Below, piece after piece: positions 45,089 to 56,122 of a stretch of DNA of 64,000 nt. Location: positions 558,001 through 622,000 of the forward strand of contig BRON01000012.1 of assembly GCA_024345305.1 (NCBI GenBank). The letters are read 5' to 3'. Positions within the stretch are counted from its first letter, which is position 1; the number at the start of each line of letters is the position of its first letter. A program made the translations under genes and the position numbers. The notes beneath the pieces are model-generated. The model did no database searches. It had not been told where the DNA came from and saw only the letters and a program-made list of their open reading frames with translations. This stretch comes from Mrakia gelida (lineage: Eukaryota > Basidiomycota > Tremellomycetes > Cystofilobasidiales > Mrakiaceae).

Positions 45089-46676
45089 ATGGTTCACGCT
45101 CCTGAATACCTCAAACGACCGGACGGAGGGCTGTTCGACAAGACGAGCGATGCCATCGACGAAGGTGAGCTCTCGCCTCTCCCTGCTGCTCTTCTACGCT
45201 GCCAACTTCCCACCTTCTCGGCGCTGATCCATCTACTCCTTGCTTGTTGTCACTATCAGTCAACGTTCTCAAGGGAAAGGCGAAGGAGGAAGGTCGAGCG
45301 AAGGAGGAGGAGGATTTTAGAAACGTGAGTCCAAGCCCTTCGAGCGTCGGCGAATTGCTGGAACCGTCCGAAGTTGACGGATCTCTCCAATTTTTCTCGT
45401 TCTTCTTCAGTACAACGACGCATGTGATCGAGTGAAAAACTTCTACAAGGAGCAGCATGAGAAACAGACCGTCGAGTACAACGTGAAGGTGAGCACAACG
45501 ACACTCTCGAACCCTCTTCTTCAAGCTCGTCGGCTGACTTCCCTCTTTCTCTCTCTCCTTCAGGCTCGAGAGAAATTCCTCGGCAAAGTCAACGTCAAGA
45601 TGTCAGTTTGGGAGGCAGTAGAGATGCTCGAGACGCTGGTAGACGATTCTGATCCTGATACGTGAGTTTAAAAGCTTCACCAACTCGGCCCGTCTTCATC
45701 CGAACACTTTAGCCCAGGATCTGACTCTCTCGTCCTCGTCGTTCCTCTCCTTTGCTCAGCGACGTTGGACAGATCGAGCATCTGCTTCAGACGGCGGAGG
45801 CGATCAGGCGTGATGGGAAGCCCGAGTGGATGCAGGTGAGTTGCTTGGCCGAGAGAAGAGCTCGTTCGATTCTTGACGCGAGGGAGACGCGAGGACGAGG
45901 GCTGACTTTTCGCTCGTCGTTTCTCTTAGCTCACCGGTCTCATCCACGACCTCGGAAAGCTTCTCTACTTCTTCGGTGCGGAGGGACAGTGGGATGTCGT
46001 TGGCGATACCTTCGTTGTCGGCTGCGAGTTCTCGGAGCACATCGTCTACCCTGATACCTTCGCGTCGAACCCCGACTCGACTCACCCCGTCTACTCCACC
46101 CCTCTCGGAATCTACAAGGCTGGATGCGGTCTCTCCAACGTCATGATCAGCTGGGGTCACGACGAGTACGCCTACCAGATCGTGAGTTCAGTATCAACGA
46201 AAGAGGGACGCGAGAGAAGGACGAGACGAATCACGACGGCTGACCTCTTGTCTCCTCCCCCTTTTCCTCTTCTTCTTTCAGTGCAAGAAACAGTCCACCC
46301 TTCCTCGAGAGGCACTCGCTATGCTCCGATACCACTCCTTCTACCCCTGGTGAGTTCTCGAGTGTTCATCCCGACCTCGACGACGCGTCTCGTCGCTGAA
46401 CTCTCTTCGTCTTTTCATCAGGCACCGAGAGGGAGCGTACTCGATCTTCATGGACGAGGAGGACCACAAGGATCTTGAGGCTGTCAGGCAGTTCAACCCT
46501 TACGACCTTTACTCCAAGTCTGATGGTGCGTCTTCTTTGTTTCCCTCGTTCGAGCTCAAGAAGCTCGCGTCGCTGACCTTCCTTCCCTTCTTTCAGACCC
46601 TCCCAAGGTCGAGGACCTCAAGCCTTACTACCAGGGCTTGATCAAGAAGTTCTTCCCCGACGTCGTAGAGTGGTAG
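45089..46676 (+). CDS. MIOX: Myo-inositol oxygenase
   Basis: MIOX cleaves myo-inositol with O2 to D-glucuronate at a di-iron centre in the cytosol. ATG 45089 gives MVHAPEYLKRPDGGLFDKTS, and later exons join in phase. The iron ligands expected for the family are all visible: His in IEHLLQTAEAIR, His-Asp in GLIHDLGKLLYFFGAEGQWD, His in NVMISWGHDEYAYQICKK, His in MLRYHSFYPWHREGAYSIFM, and Asp in FNPYDLYSK. The substrate-contact region TPLGIYKAGCGLSNVM is conserved. The C-terminus YYQGLIKKFFPDVVEW is the standard ending, with the stop at 46674-46676. Length is normal. With the inositol transporter 12 kb away, it suggests inositol can be used as a carbon source; the two genes are not adjacent and no shared promoter motif was seen. 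Confidence 0.95.
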
Positions 46677-47184
46677 AGGAGAATAGAAACGATAAACGAC
46701 CTACTTTTTAACGACGATCTCTCTCACTCGACTCTCTTCTCGATTTGTTTCCTTATCTTGCGCGCTCTTCGAGCGACCGGACTTTTCACGATTAGACTCC
46801 CTGTAGATAGATCCTTGTCAGCGTATCAACATATATGTGCTCATTTTCTCTGCAGCTGCTCGGACGGAGCGGACGAGAACGGAGAAGACGGGGGGTGGTT
46901 GAACTCGTCCTCGCCTCGCGGTTTCTTACCCCTCCTCTCGGTTTCCTAGAGTCGAGAGTAGAAAAACTTCTATGTCGAATTCAGACTTCCCTTCCCATCA
47001 GGGCTTATCTAGTAAAAAGCTGCAAACGGAGCTCCGTCTCAGGTACCAAGGCGTCAGCTTGAGTTCTGATATTCTGATCTCCGTTCCTGTTTGCGACCCC
47101 ACGCTCTCCCTCTTTTCGACCTTCCTTCCGTCCTCCGTCCTGTCTCCTTCCCTTCAACCCTCACGACCTCTTTTCTCTTCAGCC
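46677..47184 (+). other. Intergenic, inositol oxygenase 3' region and permease promoter
   Basis: About 510 bp, no gene. AT-richer sequence lies at 46680-46840 and 46960-47010, then pyrimidine-rich sequence to the permease ATG. Confidence 0.4.
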
Positions 47185-50100
47185 ATGACTATCGAACCCA
47201 AGACTCTTGACCTCAACGCGGCTCTCGACATCAAGCCCACCAAGGAAGAAGGCAAGGACACTGGAGAACCAGATAGCGAAACGTGAGCTCACACCTCCTT
47301 CTTCCTTCTCGCCGCTTCCTTCCTCTCCTTTGCTCCGTCTTCTTTCGCTGTGCGCTTCTTGCCAGCCAGGCCATATGCTGACCTCGGTTCTCTCCGTCCC
47401 TTCCCTTTCTCGCCAGGTCTACATTGGACGAAGATGCCCAGCAGATGGTTCGATCGACCCTCCTTCCTTCCTCCCTCCTCCTCCCTCGAAGGGAGAGTGA
47501 GATGATCCAAGTCCTGAGTGGGAACGGAGAGCTCTAGGATCCAAGGGGAAACAATCTACCGGTGTCGTACCTTCATTCTCTTCCGCCTGGTTCGCTTTTC
47601 TTCTTCTTGTTCTTCTCGTCTTCGTCGCAAAAAACAGGGCGTTTTGATTCGGGTGTTCAGCATTCCTTCTCTCTCCTCTCCGTCAAAAGAGAGCGAGCGA
47701 GGCTCTCCCACGATCTGATCTCTCTCAGCTTTCAAACGATCTTCTTCTCTCTCGAGAGTAGTGAGATCTTTGGAAGCTCTGAGCGTTTCAGGGAGGAGAG
47801 TTGAGGATTGACTGTTCTGAGAGAGCGAGTTGACCTTCGATGATGTCTTCGACCTTCGTTCGCCTTCTCCTTCCTCTCCCCTTCCTTCGAGGGAGAGCTG
47901 GGAAAGGTGACGAGAGAAGAAGACTAGAGGCAACCGAAACCGACTGAACTTGATCTAGTTAAAACTAGCGGAAGAAATCAAAACACACGCGGAGTTGTCT
48001 CCCTTTCTCCTTCCTCCCCCCTCCCACCTAGCTTAGATCATCCCCCTCTACCCCTTCTAGCTTAGCCCTTTTGCGCTGGTGTTTCTTCGGATCTGACTAG
48101 ACCTCTCGTGTGGAGCGGGAGGTCGATGGGAAGGGCCGAGAGTTCTAATCGACGTCCTCTTCTTCTCTCTTCCTAGGCCGACCTCGGCTACAAACAGGCA
48201 GGTTTCCTTCCTTCATCGAGAGCGCTCACGAGTCTCAACGCTGACCACAGCATTATCTTCACCTTCGCGACGTTTCTAGTCCCTCAAAAGGCAGTGGAAG
48301 TTCGCCGAGAAGTGAGTTCCTCCCCCTCGCTGATCCTCACGCGTTTCGCTTCTTCGAGTCGAGCCTGACTCTCGTCTTTTCTTTCCAGCTTTGCCGCCTC
48401 CTTCTGCGCCATGAACTTCATTGGAGTCACTCGGGCCATCTTCTTCCTCGGAATCGTACGTTGTGTTCCCACTCTCGTGAAGCGAGTCCAGAAACCGCAA
48501 ATCCGCGACGCGTTCGGCTGATCTCCTCTTCTCCCCCTCTTTTCTCGCCCATGTAGCTCGCAGGAGGACCGAAGGCGATGTGGAGTATGCAGATCGTGTC
48601 CATGGGTCTCATGTGGAGTGAGTACGATTCTTCCTCAACGTCGGACTGTCGAGACGGCTGGGCTGGAGCGGCGAAGGATCCGTCTCTTCCCTCGGTCTCG
48701 TTCTGACCCTCTCCTCCCTTTGCACCACAGTCACCGCTGCCGTTCTCGCCGAGATCTGCTCTGCTATCCCGCTCTCTGGATCGATCTACATCTGGGCCGC
48801 CGAAGCCGCTGGAAAGAAGTACTCTCGATTCGTCGGCATGCTCGTAGCGTACTTCGCCTGCACCGCCTGGATGACCTTCTCCGCCGGAAACATGCAGGTT
48901 CGTTCGACCATCTGAATGGAGAGCGAAAATTTCTCCTTAAAAAACTTCACCCTCGAGTCGACCTCCGCTCGAAAACTGACCTCCGTCCTTTCCTCAGACC
49001 ACCGCCAACTTCATCGTATCCCTTCTCACCGTCTTCGAGGTCGATTTCCCTGGAGGACTCTCGACTTCCAACATCAAGTTCCGAGTCATGGTTTGGGGAA
49101 TTTCCGAGGCTCTTCTGAGTGAGTTCGCTACGAATCTCGACCCCGAAGCGACTCTCGAGTGTTGACGCGTCGTTACTTTCTACTTTCGTTCGTCACAGTC
49201 CTCGTCATCGCCTTGAATTACCTTCCCCCTCGAATGTATTCCTGGGTCTTCAAGGGCTCGATGGCTCTCATGCTCATCGATTTCCTCCTCTGCTGTGAGT
49301 CGCGAGCGAAAACGAGTCGTCTCCTCGTCGCGTCGCTCATCTTGCCTCTCGTCGCCCTCCCCTTCAGTGATTTGGCTTCCTATCGGTGCTTCTCGCTCCT
49401 ACGGAATCAGGACCGCATCGGAAGCCTTCATGACCACCTATAACGGAACCGGAGCTCCTCCGGCCTGGAACTGGTGCATCGTCTTCATCTGTGAGCCGAG
49501 TCTTCGTTTTCTCGTCTCAACCTCTCGCCTTTTACCTTGCTGACCATCAATCTTCTTTCTCAGACGCTACCGGTCCTCTCATCGGCTTTGACGCGAGTGG
49601 TCATGTCGCCGAGGAGACGAAGAACGCGTCGACCGTGGCAGCTCGAGGAATCTTCACGTCCGCGATTGCCTCGGGTCTCGCAGGCTTCGGAGCTACGATT
49701 CTCTTCCTCTTCTGCACTCCTCCCATCGATGGTGCGATCTGTCTCTCGCATCTGTATCCTCGAAACCCGGCGCTGACTTTCGTTCCCTCCTCCTCGGCTC
49801 CTCCAGTCTGGATGACCTTCACCTCGCCTCAGCCCTTCGTCGAGATCTACGCTTTGGCCTTCGGAAAGGGAGGCTGCGTCTTCATGACCGTTCTCGCCGT
49901 ACTTGGTCTCATCGCCAACTCGTCTATCGCCATCGTCGCATCGTCGCGTCTCGTCTTCGCCGTCGCCAGAGATGGAGTCTTGCCAGGATCAGCTTGGGTC
50001 GGACAGGTCTCCGCAGACGGACGTCCCAAGAACGCGGTGACGGTGTTCTACGTCTTCGGATCTTTGCTTCTCTGCACGAGTACGTTCTCGTCAATCCTTC

Positions 50101-50879
50101 GCGAGTCGCTGTCGAGCACCACGCTGACCTCGCGTCGTTTTCTCCCTCTTCCCTCACGCAGTCCTCCCCTCCAACGTCGCCTTCACGTCCCTCATCAGTG
50201 CAGGAGCGATCCCTACCATCGCCGCCTACTCCCTCATCGCTTTCTGTAGACTTATCGTCACTCCCAACGACTTCAAGCACACGAAGTTCGGATTGGGAAA
50301 GTTCGGACGACCTTTCTGTGAGCGATCCTCCGCTCTGCTTCTCTCCTTCTTGTCAATAATCCCTCTCTCCCTGACTGATCACCTCTCTCACCTGTCCATT
50401 CTCAGACCTTATCGCCGGTATCTGGAACGCGTTCCTCTTCGCGTGAGTTCGATCGACGCCTCTTCTCCCTTTTCCTCGTCGCTGACCTTCTTTCCCCCGC
50501 ACTTTCAGCGTTCTCATCTCACCCTTCGTGTATCCCACCGACGCTGCCACCTTCAATTACGGACCTGTCATCTTTGGAGGTGCGTTTCTCGCTCCCAGCT
50601 GAAGTTCTGCCTCGTCGCCTCGCTGACCGTCGTTCCCCTCCCCACCTTTCCCCAGCGGCCATCATCTTCGCCCTCGCCACCTACATCTTCACACCCAAGG
50701 AGAAGTGGCTCCAGCAAGGTCTCGTTGCGGTAAGCTCTCATCTTGACATGCTCTCGCTCTTCGAACGAACGACTGACCTCTCTTGCCAATTCGTTTCGTT
50801 CGACCTCGTTCAGAACATCTCCAAGGACATCGCTCGACCCGTCAACGCGCAACACATCTTCAAGCCCGTTCAGGGGTAG
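47185..50879 (+). CDS. Amino-acid/GABA-type permease (APC superfamily)
   Basis: The N-terminus reads MTIEPKTLDLNAALDIKPTK, then STLDEDAQQM. A 21-nt exon (48177-48197, ADLGYKQ) lies between a 729-nt intron and an intron with a GC donor (48198-48279). Next comes SLKRQWKFAENFAASFCAMN, the usual LGYKQ-LKR-WS--E-FA start of fungal amino-acid/choline/GABA permeases. Later come AEICSAIPLSGSIYIWAAEA, ACTAWMTFSAGNMQTTANFI, IGASRSYGIRTASEAFMTTY, GPLIGFDASGHVAEETKNAS (a signature of this family), ANSSIAIVASSRLVFAVARD, GVLPGSAWVGQV, and FKLGKFGRPF-like GLGKFGRPF. About twelve membrane helices are present. Stop is TAG 50877-50879. Substrate cannot be fixed from sequence. The 5' gene structure is odd but every join is in phase. 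Confidence 0.85.
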
Positions 50880-51261
50880 ACTCTTCGTGCTCCTTTTCAT
50901 TCAGCTTCGACTCTCCTCAGTCATAGATTTCGTTTGTCTCCGGTCTCTTTGAGCAGGTCCAACCCTGCTTTCCTATCTCATACACGTCTTCACCTCTCCG
51001 CCCCCTCCTTTCGTGCCATGCCCCCCTCGTTAATCTTCATTCCCTACTTTACTCTTGCTTTTTCTTCATCTCTCTCGATGCGAAACGTCTCCTCCCTCCC
51101 TCCCTCCCTCGCGCGTCTTCGTTGTTGAAATCACTCGGAAGGAAAGGCCTCATGAGAAGCAGACGCGCAAACCTGATATTCCCGCACGTTCTTCTGTAAA
51201 ACAGCACCATCTTTGTGCCGGCCGAGTAGATAAGGAGCATCACATTCCTCTCCAACCCAAT
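50880..51261. other. Convergent intergenic region
   Basis: About 380 bp between the 3' ends of the permease (+) and EFL1 (-). AT-richer sequence near 51040-51075 may serve as polyadenylation signals for one or both genes. No gene seen. Confidence 0.4.
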
Positions 51262-54200
51262 CTAGAACTTCCTCGTCCGTTGCTTCTCAGCGAACGCGAC
51301 GATCTTCTGCTCGACGAACATCCCCTTCCTCTTCCTGACTCCGTCGACGTAGACCTTGGCGACGTTAGCTCGCTCAGCGAGAGTTCCGAGATCTTCCAGC
51401 TCCTCGACTGTGGTGAAGAAACGAATCGAAAGGGGTCAGCGAAGGGAAGGACGAGAAGGAAGAGAAAACGAGCGAGAACGGACCAGTCGTTGGGACCCAG
51501 TAGGGGTCTTGGTCGAGCATCTCGTATCTGAAGAAGGTCGAAAAGGAGTTCGGGTCAGTAGGAGAAGATTCGGAAGAGGGAAGAGAGGGAGGACGAACCC
51601 GCTGAAGACGAGCTGAGGAGAAGCAGCTCCAGAGGATCGTTTCCGGATTTCTGCGAGAAGGAAGGCCGCAGGTCAGCTCTCGAGGCTAAAAGAAGGAAAA
51701 GTAAATAACGAGTTCTCACCATCAGCGAAACCGAAACTCTCGATAACAGGCAAGAGAGCTCGAATGGTGAAGAACGAAGTCCCCTCCTTCATCTCCTCCG
51801 ACACGATCTTTCCACTCCTTCGAGCGACGACTCCGTAGACCTTTCCGAGAACCTCGGCTGCGAATCGAAAACAGACTATGTCAGATCGACCTCGAGAGAC
51901 GGAGAAGAGAGCAGAAGACCCACTGGAAGTCTGGATATCGGAAGTGTACATCGCGAGCATGATTCGAGGGGACCAGTCGAGCAAACCAGCTCGGCAGGCG
52001 TCCTTGACGGCGGAGATGAGGGATCCAGTCGCTTGTGCGAGTTTGGATCGGACTACAAAGAGTGGCGGAAGGTCAGCTTCCTGATAAGAGAATGGGAGGA
52101 AAGAGGGAGAGAGACGACTGACGATCGTCTCGATCCTCCGAAGTTCCAACATCGACCTTCTCGACGAAGTAGGCCATTCCGACGACGGGCTCTCCACAGA
52201 GAGGTCCTTGGAAGGTGGCAATCTGGAACCCGTTCTCGATACTGTCGTCGAAGTCTCGAAGCATTCGAGCTTGGTCGTCGTGATCTGGAGGAGGAGCGTC
52301 CGCCGATGGTGTCGACGCGTCGACAGTCGAAGCCTCTCCGGTTGACGAGGGTTCGATGGAAGCCTCGTATCGTTGTCGTAGCCTGCAAAGAAAAGAAAGT
52401 GAGCTCTCTGCGAGCGGACTCGAAGGGAGAGGGAGAGATGGACTCACGACTTGACGGTACCGTTGGGTCGATCAATCAAAAGGTTAGGTCCGACCCTCTT
52501 CGGTCCAAACGCCCAAATCCTCTCAGCCATCCCGACCCAATCCCTTCCACACTCCTCACAGATCTTCTCGAGCGCGGGCCAGAACTCCTCAGGCTTGACC
52601 TCCTTCGCTCCATCCTCGTCTCCTCCTCCGGCGGTCGTAAGCTGCTTCGACGCGACCTGGTCGAGCGAAGAGTCGTCGTCCTCGACGGAAACTCGAGCTC
52701 CTCGACGATCCGACTGGATTCGTCGCATGGTGGAGGTGTTGGCTTGGAGGAAGGAGGTGATTTTGAGAGGGAGAGGGACGGCTCTGATGGTAAAGTTGAC
52801 GAGGGAGTTGGTGGTGGATCCGAGGATGGTTCCTCGAGGCGCGTCCTTGGTTTTGGTGGGAGCCATGTCTGGGGAAGGAAGAAAGAAGTCAGTGCCGCTT
52901 CGGAGGATCGAAGCGAGGATGATGCAGAGACTCACCGACACCCTTGACGGCAGTCTCTCGGAAAGGAACGATGGGTTTCGAAGCCTGAATCTCGATCTTC
53001 GCGAATCGCTCTCGAAGGTCCTTGAGGCATCGCTGTAGGAGGCGGTGAAGCAAAAGGGAGATCAGTTCTGACTTTTTCGAGAGATACAGACTCGAACTGA
53101 CCTCAAGATGCAGCTCTCCGGCAGTCAAAATGACATGCTCTCCAGTTTCCTGAACGAGAGTCTCCACGCAAGGATCGGCTTGGTTGAGAAGACGAAGACC
53201 CTCGACGAGCTTGGGAAGGTCGGCTGAAACGGCGAAGAGGGGCCTGTCAGTAAGAGAGGACAGGAGAGCGTCAAGGGGGACATGCACGCACCAGGATTCT
53301 TGGGTTCCAGAGCGACTCGAACGATGGGAGGCGACTGAAGACGAGAAAGACGCGTCGAGGTCAGCTTCGCCCTCTTTTTTCCTCACACCAACGATGAAAG
53401 AGACTCACAGTCATGATAACCCCAGCCAAGTTAACCAACCCAGCCTTCAACTCCTCCGGATCCTCCTTCCCCGTAGCTCCCTTCGAGCTCAAAGCACACA
53501 GCGTCGCGTTTCTCCAGACCTTCCCTTCCAGTCCTCCCACAGCGAAGACGTTTCCAGCGGGGACGGTATCGACAGCGACGAGATCCCTCCCCATCATCAT
53601 GTAGAGACTGGTGAGCTTGACGGAGGTGATGTACTTGAGGTTTCGAGGATGCGAGGGGGAGAGGGTGGTGTCGTATTTGGGGAGGAGGCAGTGGAGGGTG
53701 GTGTTGAGTTTGAGCGTTCCGGAGTAGAGACGAGCGAAACCGATGAGAGCTTCGTCGGAGGTCGAGTCGTCTGAGGAGGGTTCGGGAGTGGGTTCGGGTT
53801 CTGTGGCCTTGACGGGTTGAGCTCCAGAGACGAAGGTGAGAGTGGGAGTCTCGTCCTCGTCCTCCTTTGGAATCGGGACGCCGTTGGGTCCAACCTTCTG
53901 CCCTGCTGCCGCCGACTTCCCATCCGCTCCCATCCCGATCAAGCCTTCCCTATCCAGCTCGATCTCGAGTCGTCGCTCCTCCGCTCGTCGCTCCCTCTGG
54001 ATCCTGCCCTGCTCTCGCATGTCCTCGGCGGTAACGAGTCGGACGCGATTCTCGGGGAGCTCGCTCTTCTTGATGGCGAACATCTTGGAGACGTAGACGA
54101 CGACGTTGGATTCTTCACTTGGGTCGCAGGAGTAGAGGTCGCGTTCGAGCTTGGAGGTGGGGAGTTGGGAGGAGGCGTTGGAGTAGGAGTCGGGGTGAAG

Positions 54201-55741
54201 CATCTTGGGGACACGGATGGCTTGGGCGATTTGAGGAGGAGGGATGATCTCGACGACGGTTTGGAAGGTGGTGGTCGAGAGAGGGAGCCATTGGGACATG
54301 ATGAGATTGAGGAGGGTTCGGTGATCCTTGGTCCTGAGATCTCGAGGGTGAAGCTTGACTCCGAGCGAAGCAACGATCTTGTCGATCTTGTCCGAGTTGC
54401 TGGATGTACCGGAAAACGAAGCGTCTCAGCTCGGATCTTCTGCGACAAAACGCCGAGGGAGACGAGAGACAAAGACTCACTGGTTGAGCATAGTGGCCTC
54501 ATACACCCTCCAAATGTTCTCCAGTACGAACTGAACGAACATCGGCTTCAACGACCTCCCAGCGAGCTTCCGATGACTGACGACCCTCTTCGTCTTCGGG
54601 TCGAGATAGAAGTCTCCCCAGAGCACCCTCCTCAGCTTGGGTTCCGAGATCTTCAGCTTCTCAGCGTAAAGCTGGGCGAACTTCCCAACCCTGAAAGCCC
54701 ACCCGTCAATCGCAGAAGCGAAGATGACGTTCCCTCGCTCGGGAGCGAAGTAGATGTCCTCGTCGTCCTTCTCCTCGAACTCGTGTCCTTCCTCCTCGTC
54801 GTCTGCACCAGCTCCAGCTTCGATCTCTCCAGCCTCAACCTCTCGTCGAGCCTCCATTCGCTTCTCTCGAGCTTCCCTCCAGCGAAGATCGTCCTCCATT
54901 CGGTCGGACGCGTAGAAACCTCCCATGATGGCGTTGACTCCTTCGATGAGTTGGGAGAGGTGGTGGTAGGCTTCGGAAGGGGAGAGTTTGAGCTCGGTGA
55001 TGAGACGATCGAGCTTGTTGATGACGAGGATGGGACGAAGCTTGTCGAGCCAGGCTTGACGAAGGACGGTGATGGTCTACGGAGGGGAGGGAGGAAGGAG
55101 AGGAAGGTGAGCTCGAGATTTTGGAGGAGGGCTGAAGGGGACGAGGCCGAGCAGGCTCACTTGAGTGCAGACACCCTCAACAGAATCGACGAGTACCAAA
55201 GCTCCGTCGCATAGACGAGAGGCGGTTGAGACCTCACTGGAGAAGTCGACGTGTCCAGGAGTGTCGATGAGCTGAAGAGAGAAGGAAGGAGGAGGAGAGG
55301 ATCGGTCAGCTTCGACTTTCCTTCAGTTCACTTCCATCAAGCCGACCCGACCTCGGGCTACCCAGACGAAAGGAAGTTGATACTGACGTTGATCATAAAG
55401 TCCTGAGGAACTACTTCTCCCTCCTTTGTCTTCTTGAGCATCTTGAAACCCAAGCTGACGGCTGAGCTCTCCATCGTGATTCCTCGCTCAACCTCGTCCT
55501 CCCGGCTGTCCAGGTAACGCAGACTTCCAGCGAGACGAGACGAGATGATGTTGTTGGCGGAGAGAAGGGAGTCACAGTAGGATGTTTTGCCGTGCTGTCA
55601 AGAGCGAAGGGGGAGGGGAAGTCAGCTTGGGGAAGGAGGGAGAGTGGAGGTGAAGGAAGGAGGAGTGAGACGAACGTCAACGTGAGCTATCACACATATC
55701 GACCGAACGTTCGATTGGGACTGGAACTTCTTCGTCGACAT
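51262..55741 (-). CDS. RIA1: Elongation factor-like GTPase 1 (60S maturation)
   Basis: EFL1/Ria1 works with Sdo1/SBDS to release Tif6/eIF6 from late 60S subunits in the cytoplasm. Start ATG 55739-55741 gives [20 protein letters not shown], then [20 protein letters not shown] (P-loop). [20 protein letters not shown] (switch 1), [20 protein letters not shown] (switch 2) and [20 protein letters not shown] follow. An acidic insert ([20 protein letters not shown]) and the long domain II insert around [20 protein letters not shown] separate it from EF-2 and fit EFL1. Later parts: [100 protein letters not shown] and [20 protein letters not shown]. The end KQRTRKF stops at 51262-51264. No diphthamide loop is seen, as expected. 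Confidence 0.95.
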
Positions 55742-56122
55742 GGTCGAGAAGGAAAGGAGTGGTGAAAGAAGGGGGGACGGTGGGTGGTGGGGTGGGGAAG
55801 GGAGGGAAGAGAGTCAAGTCGGTGAGCTCGACTCGAAACTCTTCGTCCGACCGGCTCCCAGTCGGTGATGATGACTCAAGTTCTGCCAACGAGTCAGGAA
55901 GGAACGAACAAGCAGTGATATGCGATAAGAAAGCTAAGCGTAGGTACGGAAGGGGAATGCGCGTGAAAAGTGTAGGGAGGAAGCAGCGAGAGAAATCGTG
56001 GGGGATCGTGTCCAAAGCAGAGAGGGAAAGAGAGAAACGACGAATGAGTCGCGAACGAGAACGAAGAGAGAGATATGCAGAGAATTCGAGAAATAAGCAA
56101 GAGAGAGAGAGAGGGAGGATGA
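55742..56122 (-). other. Intergenic, CDC7 3' side and EFL1 promoter
   Basis: About 380 bp. On the - strand the part near 56000-56120 is rich in CTCTCT runs. No gene or structured RNA is seen. Confidence 0.35.

Noticed and set aside
30030..46676. Inositol gene cluster as one co-regulated operon-like unit
   Set aside because: Three unrelated housekeeping genes and a small unknown gene lie between, on both strands, so only proximity can be claimed.
53817..55214. Long + strand open frame of 465 codons
   Set aside because: It is antisense to EFL1 exons, whose protein sequence is conserved. GC-rich codon usage opens the opposite frame.
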